51,700 bases of DNA from Candidatus Woesearchaeota archaeon (GTDB taxonomy: Archaea; Nanobdellota; Nanobdellia; Woesearchaeales; JAAOYA01), in contig JAAOYA010000002.1 of the NCBI GenBank assembly GCA_018221105.1, positions 1 to 51,700 on the forward strand, written 5' to 3'. Positions within the stretch are counted from its first letter, which is position 1. Every line of letters begins with the position of its first letter. Of the stretch, positions 34,396-46,900 are shown one piece after another. The translations under genes and the position numbers were made by a program. Under the pieces are notes generated by a model that ran no database searches, was not told where the DNA came from, and saw nothing but the letters and a program-made list of their open reading frames with translations.

Positions 34396-34405
34396 ATATA
34401 AATAT
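34396..34405 (-). promoter_or_regulatory. Internal TATA-like box in the surface operon
   Basis: TATTTATATA on the - strand lies in the 42-69 bp gap between the 1172-residue and 297-residue genes. It would allow the small proteins to be expressed independently of the giant genes. Confidence 0.45.
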
Positions 34406-34437
34406 TTCCCTCATTTTTAGTCGATGTTTTTAAACTA

Positions 34438-37400
34438 TTAGCTTACAATGACATACCATGGCCTGCCAGTTGTTGTCGTATAAGTTTGTGATTGAATGCC
34501 TGAAGGTAGTTCAGTTAAGCATAAAGCCAGGTCTTGAATTCCTTCATTATTGGTGTTATTGCCTTTACTAATTGTCAAACCAGTGATTGTAACATCAGTA
34601 TTATTTAACAATTTGTCACCGCTGCAACCATTACCTGTGTAGTTAATGCTGAAGTTTTCAGCATATATATATTGTGTTGTAATAGTTTGACCTTGCAATT
34701 CACTAGCATTCATGACCACTGTCAAAGGATCGTTTGCAATATTTTCAATAGTAATATTATTGTCTGCTGTGATATTTTTGCTTGTCACACTAACACTGAT
34801 AAACGTGACATCAGTAGTTGTGAGATTCATTGACGTTGTACTGTCTAAAGTAAAATTATTGATTAATGGATTTGACGCGTTGCCATTAACATCAGTTGCG
34901 ATGACTGTAATATCCCAATCGCCAGCTCCCTCAAAGTACCAAAGTCCAATAGTGCAACTATAATTTGCAGAGTAAGCACTGATGTTTTCAACAAATGAAC
35001 AACTAGCATTATAGCGAGTTGTTTCACTAGTCATATTAAAAGTAGCGTTAACAACAGAGATGTCTGTATAACTGTTATTATCAGTAATTAAAGCCCAGAA
35101 AGTCACGGGGGCGAGGCCCCCTTCAGTGACCGACTGGGTGGGAAGATCTTGAATGTTTGTAACAACAGGCAGGTAATCAGGTTCAATATCAAAGTACCAT
35201 GCATTGCTCTCGTTTATTATCCTGCCATCTGTTACATTACCCTTCCAATAATAACGACCAACTTGTAATTGGTATATGTTTTGAACTTCAGAAGCAGTAA
35301 GTGAACGATTCCAAATCGCTATATCATCAAGAGAACCATTAAAGGGCACTACATTGCCAGCTCTTTTTCCTATTATTATGTTTACACCATCATCAGGAGG
35401 ACACGCTGCTGACGGCGGTGTGGTATCACTTTGTTTTTGACCATCAATATACATTGTTAAATTAACAATAGCATCGTATGTTCCAACAAAATGATGCCAC
35501 TCGCCATCATTTAATGAATTGTCGCTTAAAATATCATTACTGCTTCCCCCTTCACAAGACCATGCAATTTTATCCGCACTACTCTGTATTATATAAAAAT
35601 GGTTTCCAATCCCTTTTTCTATAATAACTCTAGCACCTGAGTGAATCATTTTAAACCAAAGTGAAACACTACGCTCTTGACCAGCACCAGTAGCACTGTC
35701 AAGGCTTGCACTATTAGTTATGTTAAAATGATCATTAATTCCATCAAAATAGTAAGCCCCGCCAAACACACTGTCAGTATAATCAAGTGTTGGACAAGCA
35801 GTGGCTTCGCAAGTGCCATTATTTCCAATAGTTGTCCAATCATAGACATGCGTATCATTTTCTCCAACTGTTGAGTCATTGTCAAAGTGCATCAATACAA
35901 TCATGTCTTTATCAACAGAAAGTGGCATTGCGGTCAAGTTATACGTAAAAGCAGTATTGTTGACAAGGTTATCTTCTTGATATAATAATTTATAACGGGT
36001 AATATCGTACAAGCTTTTTATTTCTTGACTTGTTAGTGAACGATTCCAAATGGCGACTTCGTCAATGCTGCCATTAAAGCGCATGTTACCTAGAATCACT
36101 CTTTCACCGATGCGTAACCCATTACTGCCGCTGCTTATTATTGCTTCATCTGCTCTTGCAATTTTGTTAGATTCTTGAGCGTTAATGTATAATACATTAT
36201 GAGTGCCATTAAACAATCCTACAATATGGGTCCATTCATTTAGATTAATTGGTTCCGAGGACCAAATGCCTTTGTTGCCGCCACTGTCAGGAGCATTCCA
36301 GTTAATATAATTAGTAGTGTTCATTGTCATTACCCAAGGCCAAGGATTAAACCATCGATTAATAATCATAGAACCTGGGTATGTTCCTAAATCTATAGGG
36401 GATTTGGCTTTAATCCAAACAGAAATTGTAATTCTATCGCCGAGTTGATCATAACTTGCATCGTAGGGTACGTTTATGTAATTTGTTAGCCCGTCAAACT
36501 CGTAAGCGCCATTAAGCTTTCCGTTAACAAAAGTAGGACAGTTTGGAGTACAACTGCCATTATTGATTCCTAATGCTGAATCGTAAAAGTGCGTGTCGCT
36601 CTCGCCAAGACTTGAATCATTGTTTAAGTGCATTAAGAACACTAATCCTGTATCTAGGCTTGCGTTTATTTCGTCAGCATAATAACCGTAAAGTTTTCCT
36701 GTCAGACTGTCAGGGTCCGGGTCATCATCGTAAACTGTGGCGTTAAGTAATTGATAACGATTTTTTGTTTTACTAGCGTTTGGCGGACTGTTTAATGTTA
36801 TGCTTGGAGCAACATTATCATCAATAGTAAAAGTTCGCAGTTCAGTATTATTAATGTTTCCACTCTCGTCAATAACCCAAGCGCGAGCAGTATAACTGCC
36901 ATCACTCAAACCTGTAAAGTTGTTGTATAATCGCCAATCGCCTGCATTGTATGAAGCGTTAATTTCTTGCGGTGTTAGTGCGCGCTTAAATATCATTACT
37001 TCATCAATATCTCCAGCAAAGAGGTTTAAGGGATTGCCTTCGCTCCACCTGGAACCTATAGTGACCTGTTCTATATCATAGTAGTCAACGCTGAAAGTGC
37101 TTGTGTTTTCTAGTACGCCATCAACGAATAATTGGTGTGTTGTAATGTTTTTTGTAAGAACTAGGTGGTGCCATTGATTGTCATTTATATCGGCTGTTCC
37201 TGTTAGAGTATGAAGTGTGCCATCGTTTGCTCTTGTGAAGCCTTCTGCTTTTCCATTGTTGGTGTTTAATTGCATAAAGTCTTCTTGTCCAGCATCTTCG
37301 CTTTCAGAGTAAATGCCTTGTCTACTTGAGCTGGTTGTTTTTACCCATGCACTAACTGTGAGACTTGATTTGTTTGCTATTAGTTCTTGGGTTCCTATGT

Positions 37401-37956
37401 AGAGGTATTGGTTGATGCCGCTAAAGTTTAGAGCATTACCTCTAATACCTGTTGTTATGTCGCTTTGGCTTATTGTACCTGTGAAAGCAGCAAAATTATC
37501 GTACGTGCTGTTATCATGTACTCCTGTTGTGTTGGTACTTTCAAAGTTCCACCATCCTACAAGTGAACGATTCCAATCAATGAATGCTGAGTGGTTGTTA
37601 TCGTCGCTTGTTGTTACATTGATGTAGATGAAAGTGTTATTTACTTGTGTGTTGTTGAGCGGTGTTGAGCTGACAAAACTAATGCTTGGAGGCGTGGTAT
37701 CGCCGAGTGCTCCAGCCCCAGCGCCTATTATAGTATACCAAAAACCAATAAAATTCTTATAAAGAGTGCTAGTGATATTTTTTGAAATACCTCCTAAAAT
37801 AACATTAGTTTTAAAGCCAGAACTGGTAGTTTGGTAACCGCCACTACTAACATCGTAGATGTCCATTTGAAAAGCTGTTGTGCTGGTAAGACTAAAAACT
37901 AAGAACAAAATCATTGCGAGCGGCAAGCTCTTTTTTAACTCATTTTTTACTGTCAT
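34438..37956 (-). CDS. Large secreted protein with three LamG-like domains
   Basis: 1172 residues. A signal peptide (about 12-30, ending TTAFQ) is followed by a short MDIYDVSSGG segment. Three LamG-like jelly-roll domains have end motifs DIDEVMIF, SIDEVAIW and SLDDIAIW at nt about 36990, 36056 and 35315. An Ig-like domain and the C-terminal module shared with the 297-residue protein end the chain. The W-fold landmarks (TVSAWVKT, WHHLVLTK, LFVDGVLE) are clear. The start overlaps the giant gene's stop as ATGA, so the two are translationally coupled. LamG domains usually bind glycans or proteins; the ligand is unknown. Confidence 0.85.
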   Translation of the reverse strand: MTVKNELKKSLPLAMILFLVFSLTSTTAFQMDIYDVSSGGYQTTSSGFKTNVILGGISKNITSTLYKNFIGFWYTIIGAGAGALGDTTPPSISFVSSTPLNNTQVNNTFIYINVTTSDDNNHSAFIDWNRSLVGWWNFESTNTTGVHDNSTYDNFAAFTGTISQSDITTGIRGNALNFSGINQYLYIGTQELIANKSSLTVSAWVKTTSSSRQGIYSESEDAGQEDFMQLNTNNGKAEGFTRANDGTLHTLTGTADINDNQWHHLVLTKNITTHQLFVDGVLENTSTFSVDYYDIEQVTIGSRWSEGNPLNLFAGDIDEVMIFKRALTPQEINASYNAGDWRLYNNFTGLSDGSYTARAWVIDESGNINNTELRTFTIDDNVAPSITLNSPPNASKTKNRYQLLNATVYDDDPDPDSLTGKLYGYYADEINASLDTGLVFLMHLNNDSSLGESDTHFYDSALGINNGSCTPNCPTFVNGKLNGAYEFDGLTNYINVPYDASYDQLGDRITISVWIKAKSPIDLGTYPGSMIINRWFNPWPWVMTMNTTNYINWNAPDSGGNKGIWSSEPINLNEWTHIVGLFNGTHNVLYINAQESNKIARADEAIISSGSNGLRIGERVILGNMRFNGSIDEVAIWNRSLTSQEIKSLYDITRYKLLYQEDNLVNNTAFTYNLTAMPLSVDKDMIVLMHFDNDSTVGENDTHVYDWTTIGNNGTCEATACPTLDYTDSVFGGAYYFDGINDHFNITNSASLDSATGAGQERSVSLWFKMIHSGARVIIEKGIGNHFYIIQSSADKIAWSCEGGSSNDILSDNSLNDGEWHHFVGTYDAIVNLTMYIDGQKQSDTTPPSAACPPDDGVNIIIGKRAGNVVPFNGSLDDIAIWNRSLTASEVQNIYQLQVGRYYWKGNVTDGRIINESNAWYFDIEPDYLPVVTNIQDLPTQSVTEGGLAPVTFWALITDNNSYTDISVVNATFNMTSETTRYNASCSFVENISAYSANYSCTIGLWYFEGAGDWDITVIATDVNGNASNPLINNFTLDSTTSMNLTTTDVTFISVSVTSKNITADNNITIENIANDPLTVVMNASELQGQTITTQYIYAENFSINYTGNGCSGDKLLNNTDVTITGLTISKGNNTNNEGIQDLALCLTELPSGIQSQTYTTTTGRPWYVIVS

Positions 37957-40900
37957 ATTTTTTTAATAGCCATGATATTGTTATTGTATAAATTTTGCAC
38001 TTGAGCAGAGCTCAATGATTGATTGTAAATTACTACTTCATCCATAGTACCATTAAAACGACGATCGGCCGCGCAAGACCCACTTTCCATCCCACAACCA
38101 ACGCCAAGATCTTGGGGTCTTGTATCTTGAGAAGTACCAGGGAGAATCATCGAGTCTACTTCTTGACCATCAATAAACATTATCATCCTTCTAGTGGCAT
38201 TATCAAGATGATATGTGCACATCACATGAGTCCAATTATTTAATTCTACAGGAGTATCATAATATATTATCCACCACGGAGACCCGTAAATGCCGCACAT
38301 CGGGTGTCCAGTGCTATTAAAGCCAACAAGCCACACCCACCGGCTTAAAAAATATGTTCCACCACTATCAAAATTTCTAGGGTTTACCCACGCTCCAGCA
38401 CTAAAGTTTGTATCTTCAAAAGTGAATTTGCTACCAGTATTACTAACCATTATATCATCGTCATCACCATCATATAATACTGCTTTATCAACACGCCCTT
38501 GGCTTGTGACAGTAGGACAAGTGCCACCGCTGCAACTGCCATTATCCAGGCCGTCACTAAAATCATAAAATAGTGTTGGACCTTCACCATAAGCACTGTC
38601 ATTGTTCAAGTGGAATAATAAAACAGTGTTTGAATCAGTTGCTATTTCTTGCAATACTGTTGTCCGAATTCTTATGTCTGAAGCTGCGCTATCAGCGGTG
38701 TTGACAAGTGCAATACTGTAAATGGTATCATTTTTTGCAATTCTTAAACTACTATTTTCTAAATTGCTAAAATTGCCGTGAACTGCTAGTGTTTGTGTTT
38801 CACTACCATTATAAACTCTTAAGCCAATATCGAAGTAGCAGTCAGTGTCATTTCCTACACCTCCATTATCGCCGCAACAAACAGTGCCATTCCACTCTCC
38901 ACCACTACCTTCACAAGTTGTTGATTGTGCAACATAAGATATTGTTCTCTCTTCTGTAGAATTGATGTTTCCGCCTGCGTCTATGGCCCAGGCTTTGTAG
39001 GTGTAATTTGTTTCTAATAATCCTGTGAAGTTGTTGTAAAGCCTCCAATCACCAGCGTTAAACGAAGCATTGATTTCTTGCGGTGTAAAAACCCTGTTAA
39101 ATATCATTACTTCGTCAATTAAACCTCCGAATGCGTATGTTCCATCATTGTAGCCTCCTATGTGCACATCGTAACTGTTCGTGTCTACTCCTTGGTCGTG
39201 GGTGTCTGTTCCTACTTGTACTCCATCAATATAAATATAAGAATTGGAGCCCGATGCTATTCCTACAACGTGGTGCCATTGATTATCATCAAGTGTTGCA
39301 CTAGAATAAACTTTTAGTCCTTCTGTATCTATACCGTCGTCAGCTAAGAAAATTAATGCTCCTTCTGTTCCATAACTTCCGCCTCCACCGCTTAAGCCTA
39401 ACCAATAATTTCTATCGCCTGCTAGTTTATTATCTTTTTCTATTATTGCCCTCCAACCGGTATCAGCAGGTGTTTTAATCCAAGCAGTTATTGTGAAATT
39501 ATCTGCAAGGCTTAGGCTTGAATCATCGCTAATATTTATGTAATCATCACTGCCGTCAAACTTTGCTGCATTACCCCTAATGCCTGATGTGATATTACTT
39601 TCAGATATTCCTCCTCCAAAATCACCGAAGTTACTATAAGTTGAGTTATCATATACACCAGTTGCGCTTGTGCTTTCAAAATTCCACCAGCCAACTAAAG
39701 TGTTGTTCCAATCTATGAATGCTGAGAAGTTGCTAGCGTCACTGGCACTGACGTTGACGTAAGCGTAATCAACACTTAACACTTCATCATTGTCAGGTGT
39801 TGGGCTGACAAAACCAATGCTTGGTTCTTGTGTGTCAACTGTGAAGAATATTTGTGAAGAGTTGGTGTTTCCCGCTGTGTCATTGACGTATACTGTGATG
39901 TTTTGCAGTCCTTGAACTGTATTGAGTGTGGTGTTTTGACAGCTTGCTAGATTGGTTGTTTGTCCTGTGCTATTAACATACCAGCAAGTGTCAAGATAAA
40001 TGTCTGATACTGTGTAATTAAGATCGATGCTTGCAATCCTATAAGTTGAATCGTTAACAGGAATTTGAATATTTAATGATGGAGTTGTTTGATCTACTGT
40101 CACAATTCTCTCTTCTGTAGAATTGATGTTTCCGCCAGCGTCAATTGCCCATGCTTTGTAGGTGTAATTTGTTTCTGCCAGGCTTGTGAAGTTGTTGTAC
40201 AATCTCCAATCACCGGCATTGTATGAAGCATTGATCTCTTCTGGTGTTAATAACCTGGTGAATATCATTACTTCATCAATTAATCCTTCAAAGTCTTGGT
40301 TGTTATCTCCTCGAAGACCAATTAGTAATGGTACTGTTAATGTGTCTACAGTATCGCCCCCACTTACTCCTGTAGCGTCAAGGTTTCCGTTAATGTATAT
40401 GTAAGCGTCGCCATCTTCATCGTTTACTGCACAAATTTGGTTCCACTTACCATCGTTTACTGCTGTGGTGCCTTCAACAGCATTAGCGCCGTTTATGACA
40501 AGTCTTGGATAATTAGTTGTAGCTCTTTGATCAATCCACCACGCTCTATTAGCTCCAGCGTCATCTCTTCCAATAATTCTAGCGTTGTATCCCGGGTCAG
40601 CTGTTGTTTTTATCCAAGAGCACACTGTGAAGTCTCCTGTGAACTTTAGTGCTGCTGGCGCGTCTGTCGTGCCAACTTGTATTTTTTCATTATTGTCAAC
40701 ACCATCGAACTCTATTGCATTTCCTCTAACACCAGCTGTTATGTTTGACTCTGTGATAACCGAGAAGCTTGCAAAATTGTTGTATGTTGAACTGTCATTA
40801 ACTCCTGTGGTGTTGTATTGTTCGAAGTTCCACCATCCAACAAGACTCCTATTCCAATCTATGAAAGCGCTGTGATTGCTAAAGTCGCTTGTGCTAACAT

Positions 40901-43900
40901 TTACGTATGCGTAACTATTATTGACTTGTGTGTTATTGTCAGGTGTTGGGCTGACAAAACTAATGCTTGGCGGACTAGTATCAACTGTTATGTTGCGTGT
41001 TTCTGTTGAGTTAATGTTTCCAACAGCGTCAATAGCCCAAGATTTAAACGAGTAATCGCCGTCAACCAAGCTTGTGAAATTGTTGTACGCTCTCCAATCT
41101 CTAGCGTTATAAGAAGCGTTGATTTCTTGTGCTGTTAGCGCTCTTGAGAACAACATTACTTCATCAATCAGCCCGTCAAAATATCTTGCTGAACCAGCAT
41201 TAGGCCCCCACCATCCAATGTGTAAATCATCAGTATCTGTGACAATATTTCCTGTAAAAGGGCCAGCACCCCATGTAATGGTTTTTTCTACACCATTAAT
41301 ATAAAATTTATAGTCTGTAGTGTTATAAGTTGCAACTACATAAGCCCATGTATTATCAATGTAAGTATCTGTTGAATAACCCCATGTTGCTCCACCACTA
41401 CTTATTACTTGAAAACCGTATTCGTTAGAATTTCTTGTAAACAAAGCGTAATCTTGGTTTTTGCCAAGCATTGTCGCGTACGCTACTTGAGAAGGGTGTG
41501 GGTAAACCCACGCGGCCATAGTAATAGCATTAGTTGGCGCTAAACTTTCATTATAATCAATAGTTATTCTTTGACTAGATGTATCATCAAATTCTAATGC
41601 ACTACCCCTAATGCCTGTTGTTATATTGTTTTGGCTTAAGCCTCCACTGTAACTGCCAAAATTGTTGTATGTGCTGCTATCATTGACTCCTGTAGTGTTG
41701 TATTGTTCGAAGTTCCACCATCCTACTAGTGAGCGATTCCAATCAATGAATGCTGAGTGATTATTGGCATCACTGGTTGTCACGTTGATGTATGCGTAAT
41801 CAACAGTTAATGTTTCATCATTGTCAGGTGTTGGAGTGTTAAAACTTATGCTTGGAGTTGTTTGATCTACTGTCACAATTCTCTCTTCTGTAGAATTGAT
41901 GTTGCCGCCAGCGTCAATAGCCCAAGCTTTGTAAGTATAATTGCCTTCACTTAAACTTGTGAAGTTGTTGTATAATCGCCAATCACCAGCATTATAACTT
42001 GCGTTAATTTCTTGTGGTGTTAAAACACGACTGAAAATCATTACTTCATCAAGTGATCCTTGTAGTGTTTGTTCTGCTGCACCAATCATCGTGTTTTGTG
42101 TTTGTATGGTGTTATTGGAGTATGTTGCTGTGCCGTCAAAAGCTCCGTTTAGGTAGAATATTGCCGTAGTGCTGTTTTTTGTTATTGTGACGTGCGCCCA
42201 TTGGCCTATGGGTATTTGAGTGTTACTATTGCCTCCTTCGTCGCCAATTTGAAAGTATATTTCTCCCGTTGAGCCGCTACCCTTGTTGCCAATTATTACT
42301 CTTTCATCATCACTTACTAAATATTGTTCTATAAAACTATACCATCCGCCATGATTATCCATGTTTACCCATAACATTACTGTGAAGTTTTCTGTTGGTA
42401 TTAGTGTTGCGCCAGTGTCAAGGTATTGTTGTCCTGTACAGTCTATTGCGTTTCCCCTGATGCCTGTTATAATATTGCTTTGGCTTAAGCCTCCTGCATA
42501 ACTTGCAAAGTTTTGATATGTTGATGAATCATTTACACCTGTGCTATTGTAGTATTCAAAACTGTACCATGCGCGCAATGTTTTGTTCCAATCAATAAAT
42601 GCTGAATAGTTTGATGCGTCACTGGTTGTTACATTGATGTATGTGTAATCTTCATTAATCACTGTGTTGTTGTCAGGTGTTGGGCTGACAAAACTAATGC
42701 TTGGTTCTTGTGTGTCAACTGTGAAGAATATTTGTGAAGAGTTGGTGTTTCCCGCGGTGTCATTGACGTAAACTGTGATGTTTTGCAGTCCTTGAACTGT
42801 ATTGAGTGTGGTGTTTTGACAGCTTGCTAGATTAGTTGTTTGTCCTGTGCTATTAACATACCAGCAAGTGTCAAGATAAATGTCTGATACTGTGTAATTA
42901 AGATCGATGCTTACAATCCTATAAGTTGAATCGTTAACAGGAATTTGAATATTTAATGATGGAGGTGTTTGATCTACTGTCACAATTCTCTCTTCTGTAG
43001 AATTGATGTTTCCGCCAGCGTCAATAGCCCAAGCTTTGTAAGTATAATTACCTTCACTTAAACTTGTGAAATTGTTGTACAAGCGCCAATCACCAGCATT
43101 ATAACTTGCGTTAATTTCTTGTGGTGTTAGCACTCTTGAAAAAACCATTGCTTCATCTATTAAACCTGTGTAAAAATTTGCAGGGGTATCACCACTTGGC
43201 GCGGAACCTAGTAAAAACCAATTTCTTGTATAAGTTCCACTTGGCGCAAGAGTTACTGTGTTATTGAGCACTCCATCAAGGTATAGCTTATATTCGCTTC
43301 CGTTTTTTGTTGCGACAACATGATGCCACTCATCTGTTGATACTCCTGTAGCGCTTACTGTAACTATATTGTCTTGATCATTATTTCTTACCCAAAAAGA
43401 TAAAGTATTTGTTGTAGTCCACCGGATACACGAATAAGGCTCCGAAGGATCTTCATCATGAGTATAGCAGAGTAAGTATCCTGTATTGGTGCCAACTTTT
43501 TTGAACCATAATGAATACGAGTAATTATCCGCATTGTCATCAATCATATAAATATCTCTACTCTCAATATAATCGTTACCGTCAAACTCTAGTGCGTTTC
43601 CTCTTATTCCTGTTGTGATGTCACTTTGGCTTAATGTACCATTAAAAGTTCCAAAGTTATTATACGTTGAAGAGTCGTTTATTCCTGTGCTATTGTAGTA
43701 TTCAAAACTGTACCATCCTTTTAGTGTTTTATTCCAATCGATGAATGCTGAATAGTTTGAAGTATCACTGGTTGTTACATTGATGTATGTGTAATCTTCA
43801 TTAATAACTGTGTTATTGTTAGGCGTTGGGCTGACAAAACTAATGCCTGGCGGACTAGTATCAACAGTAATATTGCGTGTCTCTGTTGAATTAATGTTTC

Positions 43901-46900
43901 CTGCTGCATCAATGCTCCAAGCTTTAAATGAATAAGCGCCACTAGTTAGGTTTGTGAAATTGTTGTATGCTCTCCAACTACCAGCGTTAATTGTGGCGTT
44001 TAATTCTTCTATTGTTAGTGCTCTGTCTATTAGTATTACTTCGTCGTGTAGTCCGTCCATGTGTTCTATTGTGCTGGCGCTGTTATCGCGGCATCCTATC
44101 CATACTGGTTCGTCGCTTGTTAGGTTGCCGTTTACAGCGTACGGGCTTCCTACGGCTACTCCGTCTAGGTATAATTGTACGCTGTCGTCTTTTCTTATTG
44201 CTGCTATGTGGTACCACGTGTCTGTTTGTAGGCCTAAAGCTCCGCTTGTGAATTCTTGAAATCCGTATGCTGAGTTGTTCATTGCAAAATCTAAACAACC
44301 TGAAGGATTACAACCGCTCCATGTTGTTCCAAACCCGAAAGTCCACGAGCCTTCGTCTTTTACTACGTTACCTCTTGATATTAGCCTGTCAGCGCCGTCT
44401 ATAGTGTCTGCATATATCCACCCTGCCATTGTGAAGTCTTCTTCTAAGTCTAGGCTGTCATCGTCTGCTACTTGCAGACAATCATTGATGTTGTCGAATT
44501 CTAGCGCGTTTCCTCTTTTTCCTGTTGTGATGTTGCTTTGGCTTATTCCGCTGTCATAGCTTGCAAAATTGTTGTATGTTGATGAGTCGTTGATTCCTGT
44601 AGTGTTATATTGTTCGAAGTTCCACCATCCAACAAGACTTCTATTCCAATCAATGAATGCTGAGAAGTTGCTAGCGTCACTAGCGCTAACATTGACGTAT
44701 GCGTAATCAACACTTAATGCTTCATCATTGTCAGGAGTTGGGGAGACAAAACTAATACTTGGATAAATCAGATCTCCATTGAGTGTTAATGGCAAAAAGT
44801 CAGTGTTATTAATTGAAGCATTATATTGTGCTTCACAAATACCATCGCCCGAGGCGTCAGAACAATTATCACTCCAGCCAGTATTAGTTGGATTGGTCCA
44901 AAAATTACCTCCTAAGTAACTTCCGCCAAGTATGTTGGTGCCAACTGTTAGTGTTGTGTTAAGATAGTTGGTTGTGTTGTGAAAATTTAAGTAGTTTATA
45001 GTGTTGTTAAAGATGTTGTTGTAGAAAGTATTATTATACGATTGTCCGTAAATTCTCACCCCTGCAATAGTGTTGTCTTCAATTCTTGAATTTTTGAAAG
45101 TATTATTATTGTTATTTGAGTTTGTTCCTATTGCAATACCGTATGTGTTTGATGAAGTAATTGTTAAGTTATCAAACTCGTTATGTTTGTTATTTGATGA
45201 AGTGATCAATCCTGTGTTAGATGTGTTGTTTATAAAAACATTTTTTACTTTGTTATTTTCAGAAGTAGAAAGTTCAACCCCGAAATAATTACTATTTGTA
45301 AAAGTAGAATTTTCAATAACACTATTTTGTATACTGTAAAATAACAATCCGGAATAACCGATACCAGAAACATTTACTTTGTTAACTGTGACATTTGTTG
45401 ATCTAAAAATGTGTATTCCATCCTGGTTATCCATGGTGATATTTGATACACTTGAGTCATCAACATCGCATAAAATTAATTGACCTATTGAATTATTATT
45501 TTCAATTGTTAAACCTTGGGTGTTATGATAATAAACAAGTGCCTGATTTGTTCCAGCATAAGAATTAGTAAATGTGTGATTACAGTGATCATCTGAGCTC
45601 GCACTAAACGTTAGCGCTCTTGAATTGCCAGAAAAGTTTAATGAATTTCCATTTATATTCTCAGAATATACAGGGTATAGCGCTGTTCCAGCATCATAAA
45701 TCGATATGTTGTAAAGGCTGATGTTTTGTGAAGAATCAAATCTAAAACCATATCTAAAAATATTATAGGAATCCGAAAATATAACGTTTTTTATTGTCAC
45801 ATTTTGAGAATATTGAAGCCTTATACCTCCATCGTAGAACTGTGTAATATTTGGACAATTTTGTATTATGATGTTGTCTGCGCCACCATTAACATTTTCT
45901 GAAAAAATACCCCAAGAACCGACTGTTTTATCACCATCAATAGTATAACCATCACAATCAAAAGTGACATCGTCTGAACCATTAAAATCAATACAAGTAC
46001 CTGATTCACCAAAGATGTTCTCGCTTAAGTATATTGTTTTTCCTGTGCCAGATTGATTTTGTATTACATTACTACAATCACCACAATTCTCGCATGTTAT
46101 TTGAGTGTTATCTGTTAGTGGTAAGTAGTCTGTGTTGTTAGTTGCTGGAGTGTACGTGTCATCACAGATTCCGTTGCCGTCTATGTCATTACAAGTTTGA
46201 GAATAAGCATTGCTTGTACTGTTAGCCCAGAAGTTGCCGCCAATCCATGATCCTCCGATAATGTTAGTGCTTGCTGTCAGAGAAGTGTTAAAATAGTTTA
46301 CGTTGCTTTCATTATTTAATATTAGGTTATTTGTATTATTAATATAGTTGTTGTAGAAAGTGTTGCTAGTGCTTTGATTGATCCTAACTCCGCCAACAGT
46401 ATTATCTTCAAATTTTGAATTGAAAACATAATTATTAGTTATTGCACTACCATCATAGACAATTCCATAATTACAATTTTTAATTGTCATGTTAGTAAAA
46501 TTATTATTTTGTGCAATAGCACCTTCCGAATTGTCAATAATTATGCCAGCGCCAGAACAATCATTTATTGTGATAGTGTTAAATACTGAGTCAATTATTG
46601 CATTAGCTCGAATAGCTATCGCGTCACTTCCAGAATTGGAAATTGTCACGTTATAAAAACTGATGTTATCTATTGGGTTAGTTACAACAAAACCTTCACT
46701 TGTAGGGCTTACTATTGTAATATTTTGAAATGTTACATTGTTAAGATGACCAACATAAACACCATCGGCTGAAATACTTTCTATTACAAAGTTTTCTAAT
46801 AGCATGTTATCAGGATTGTTTGAAAACTCACTAAGCTGTATTCCCATAAGCCCGGCGCCGCTGATATTAAAATCATAAAAACTATTGTTTGTTGTGCCTT

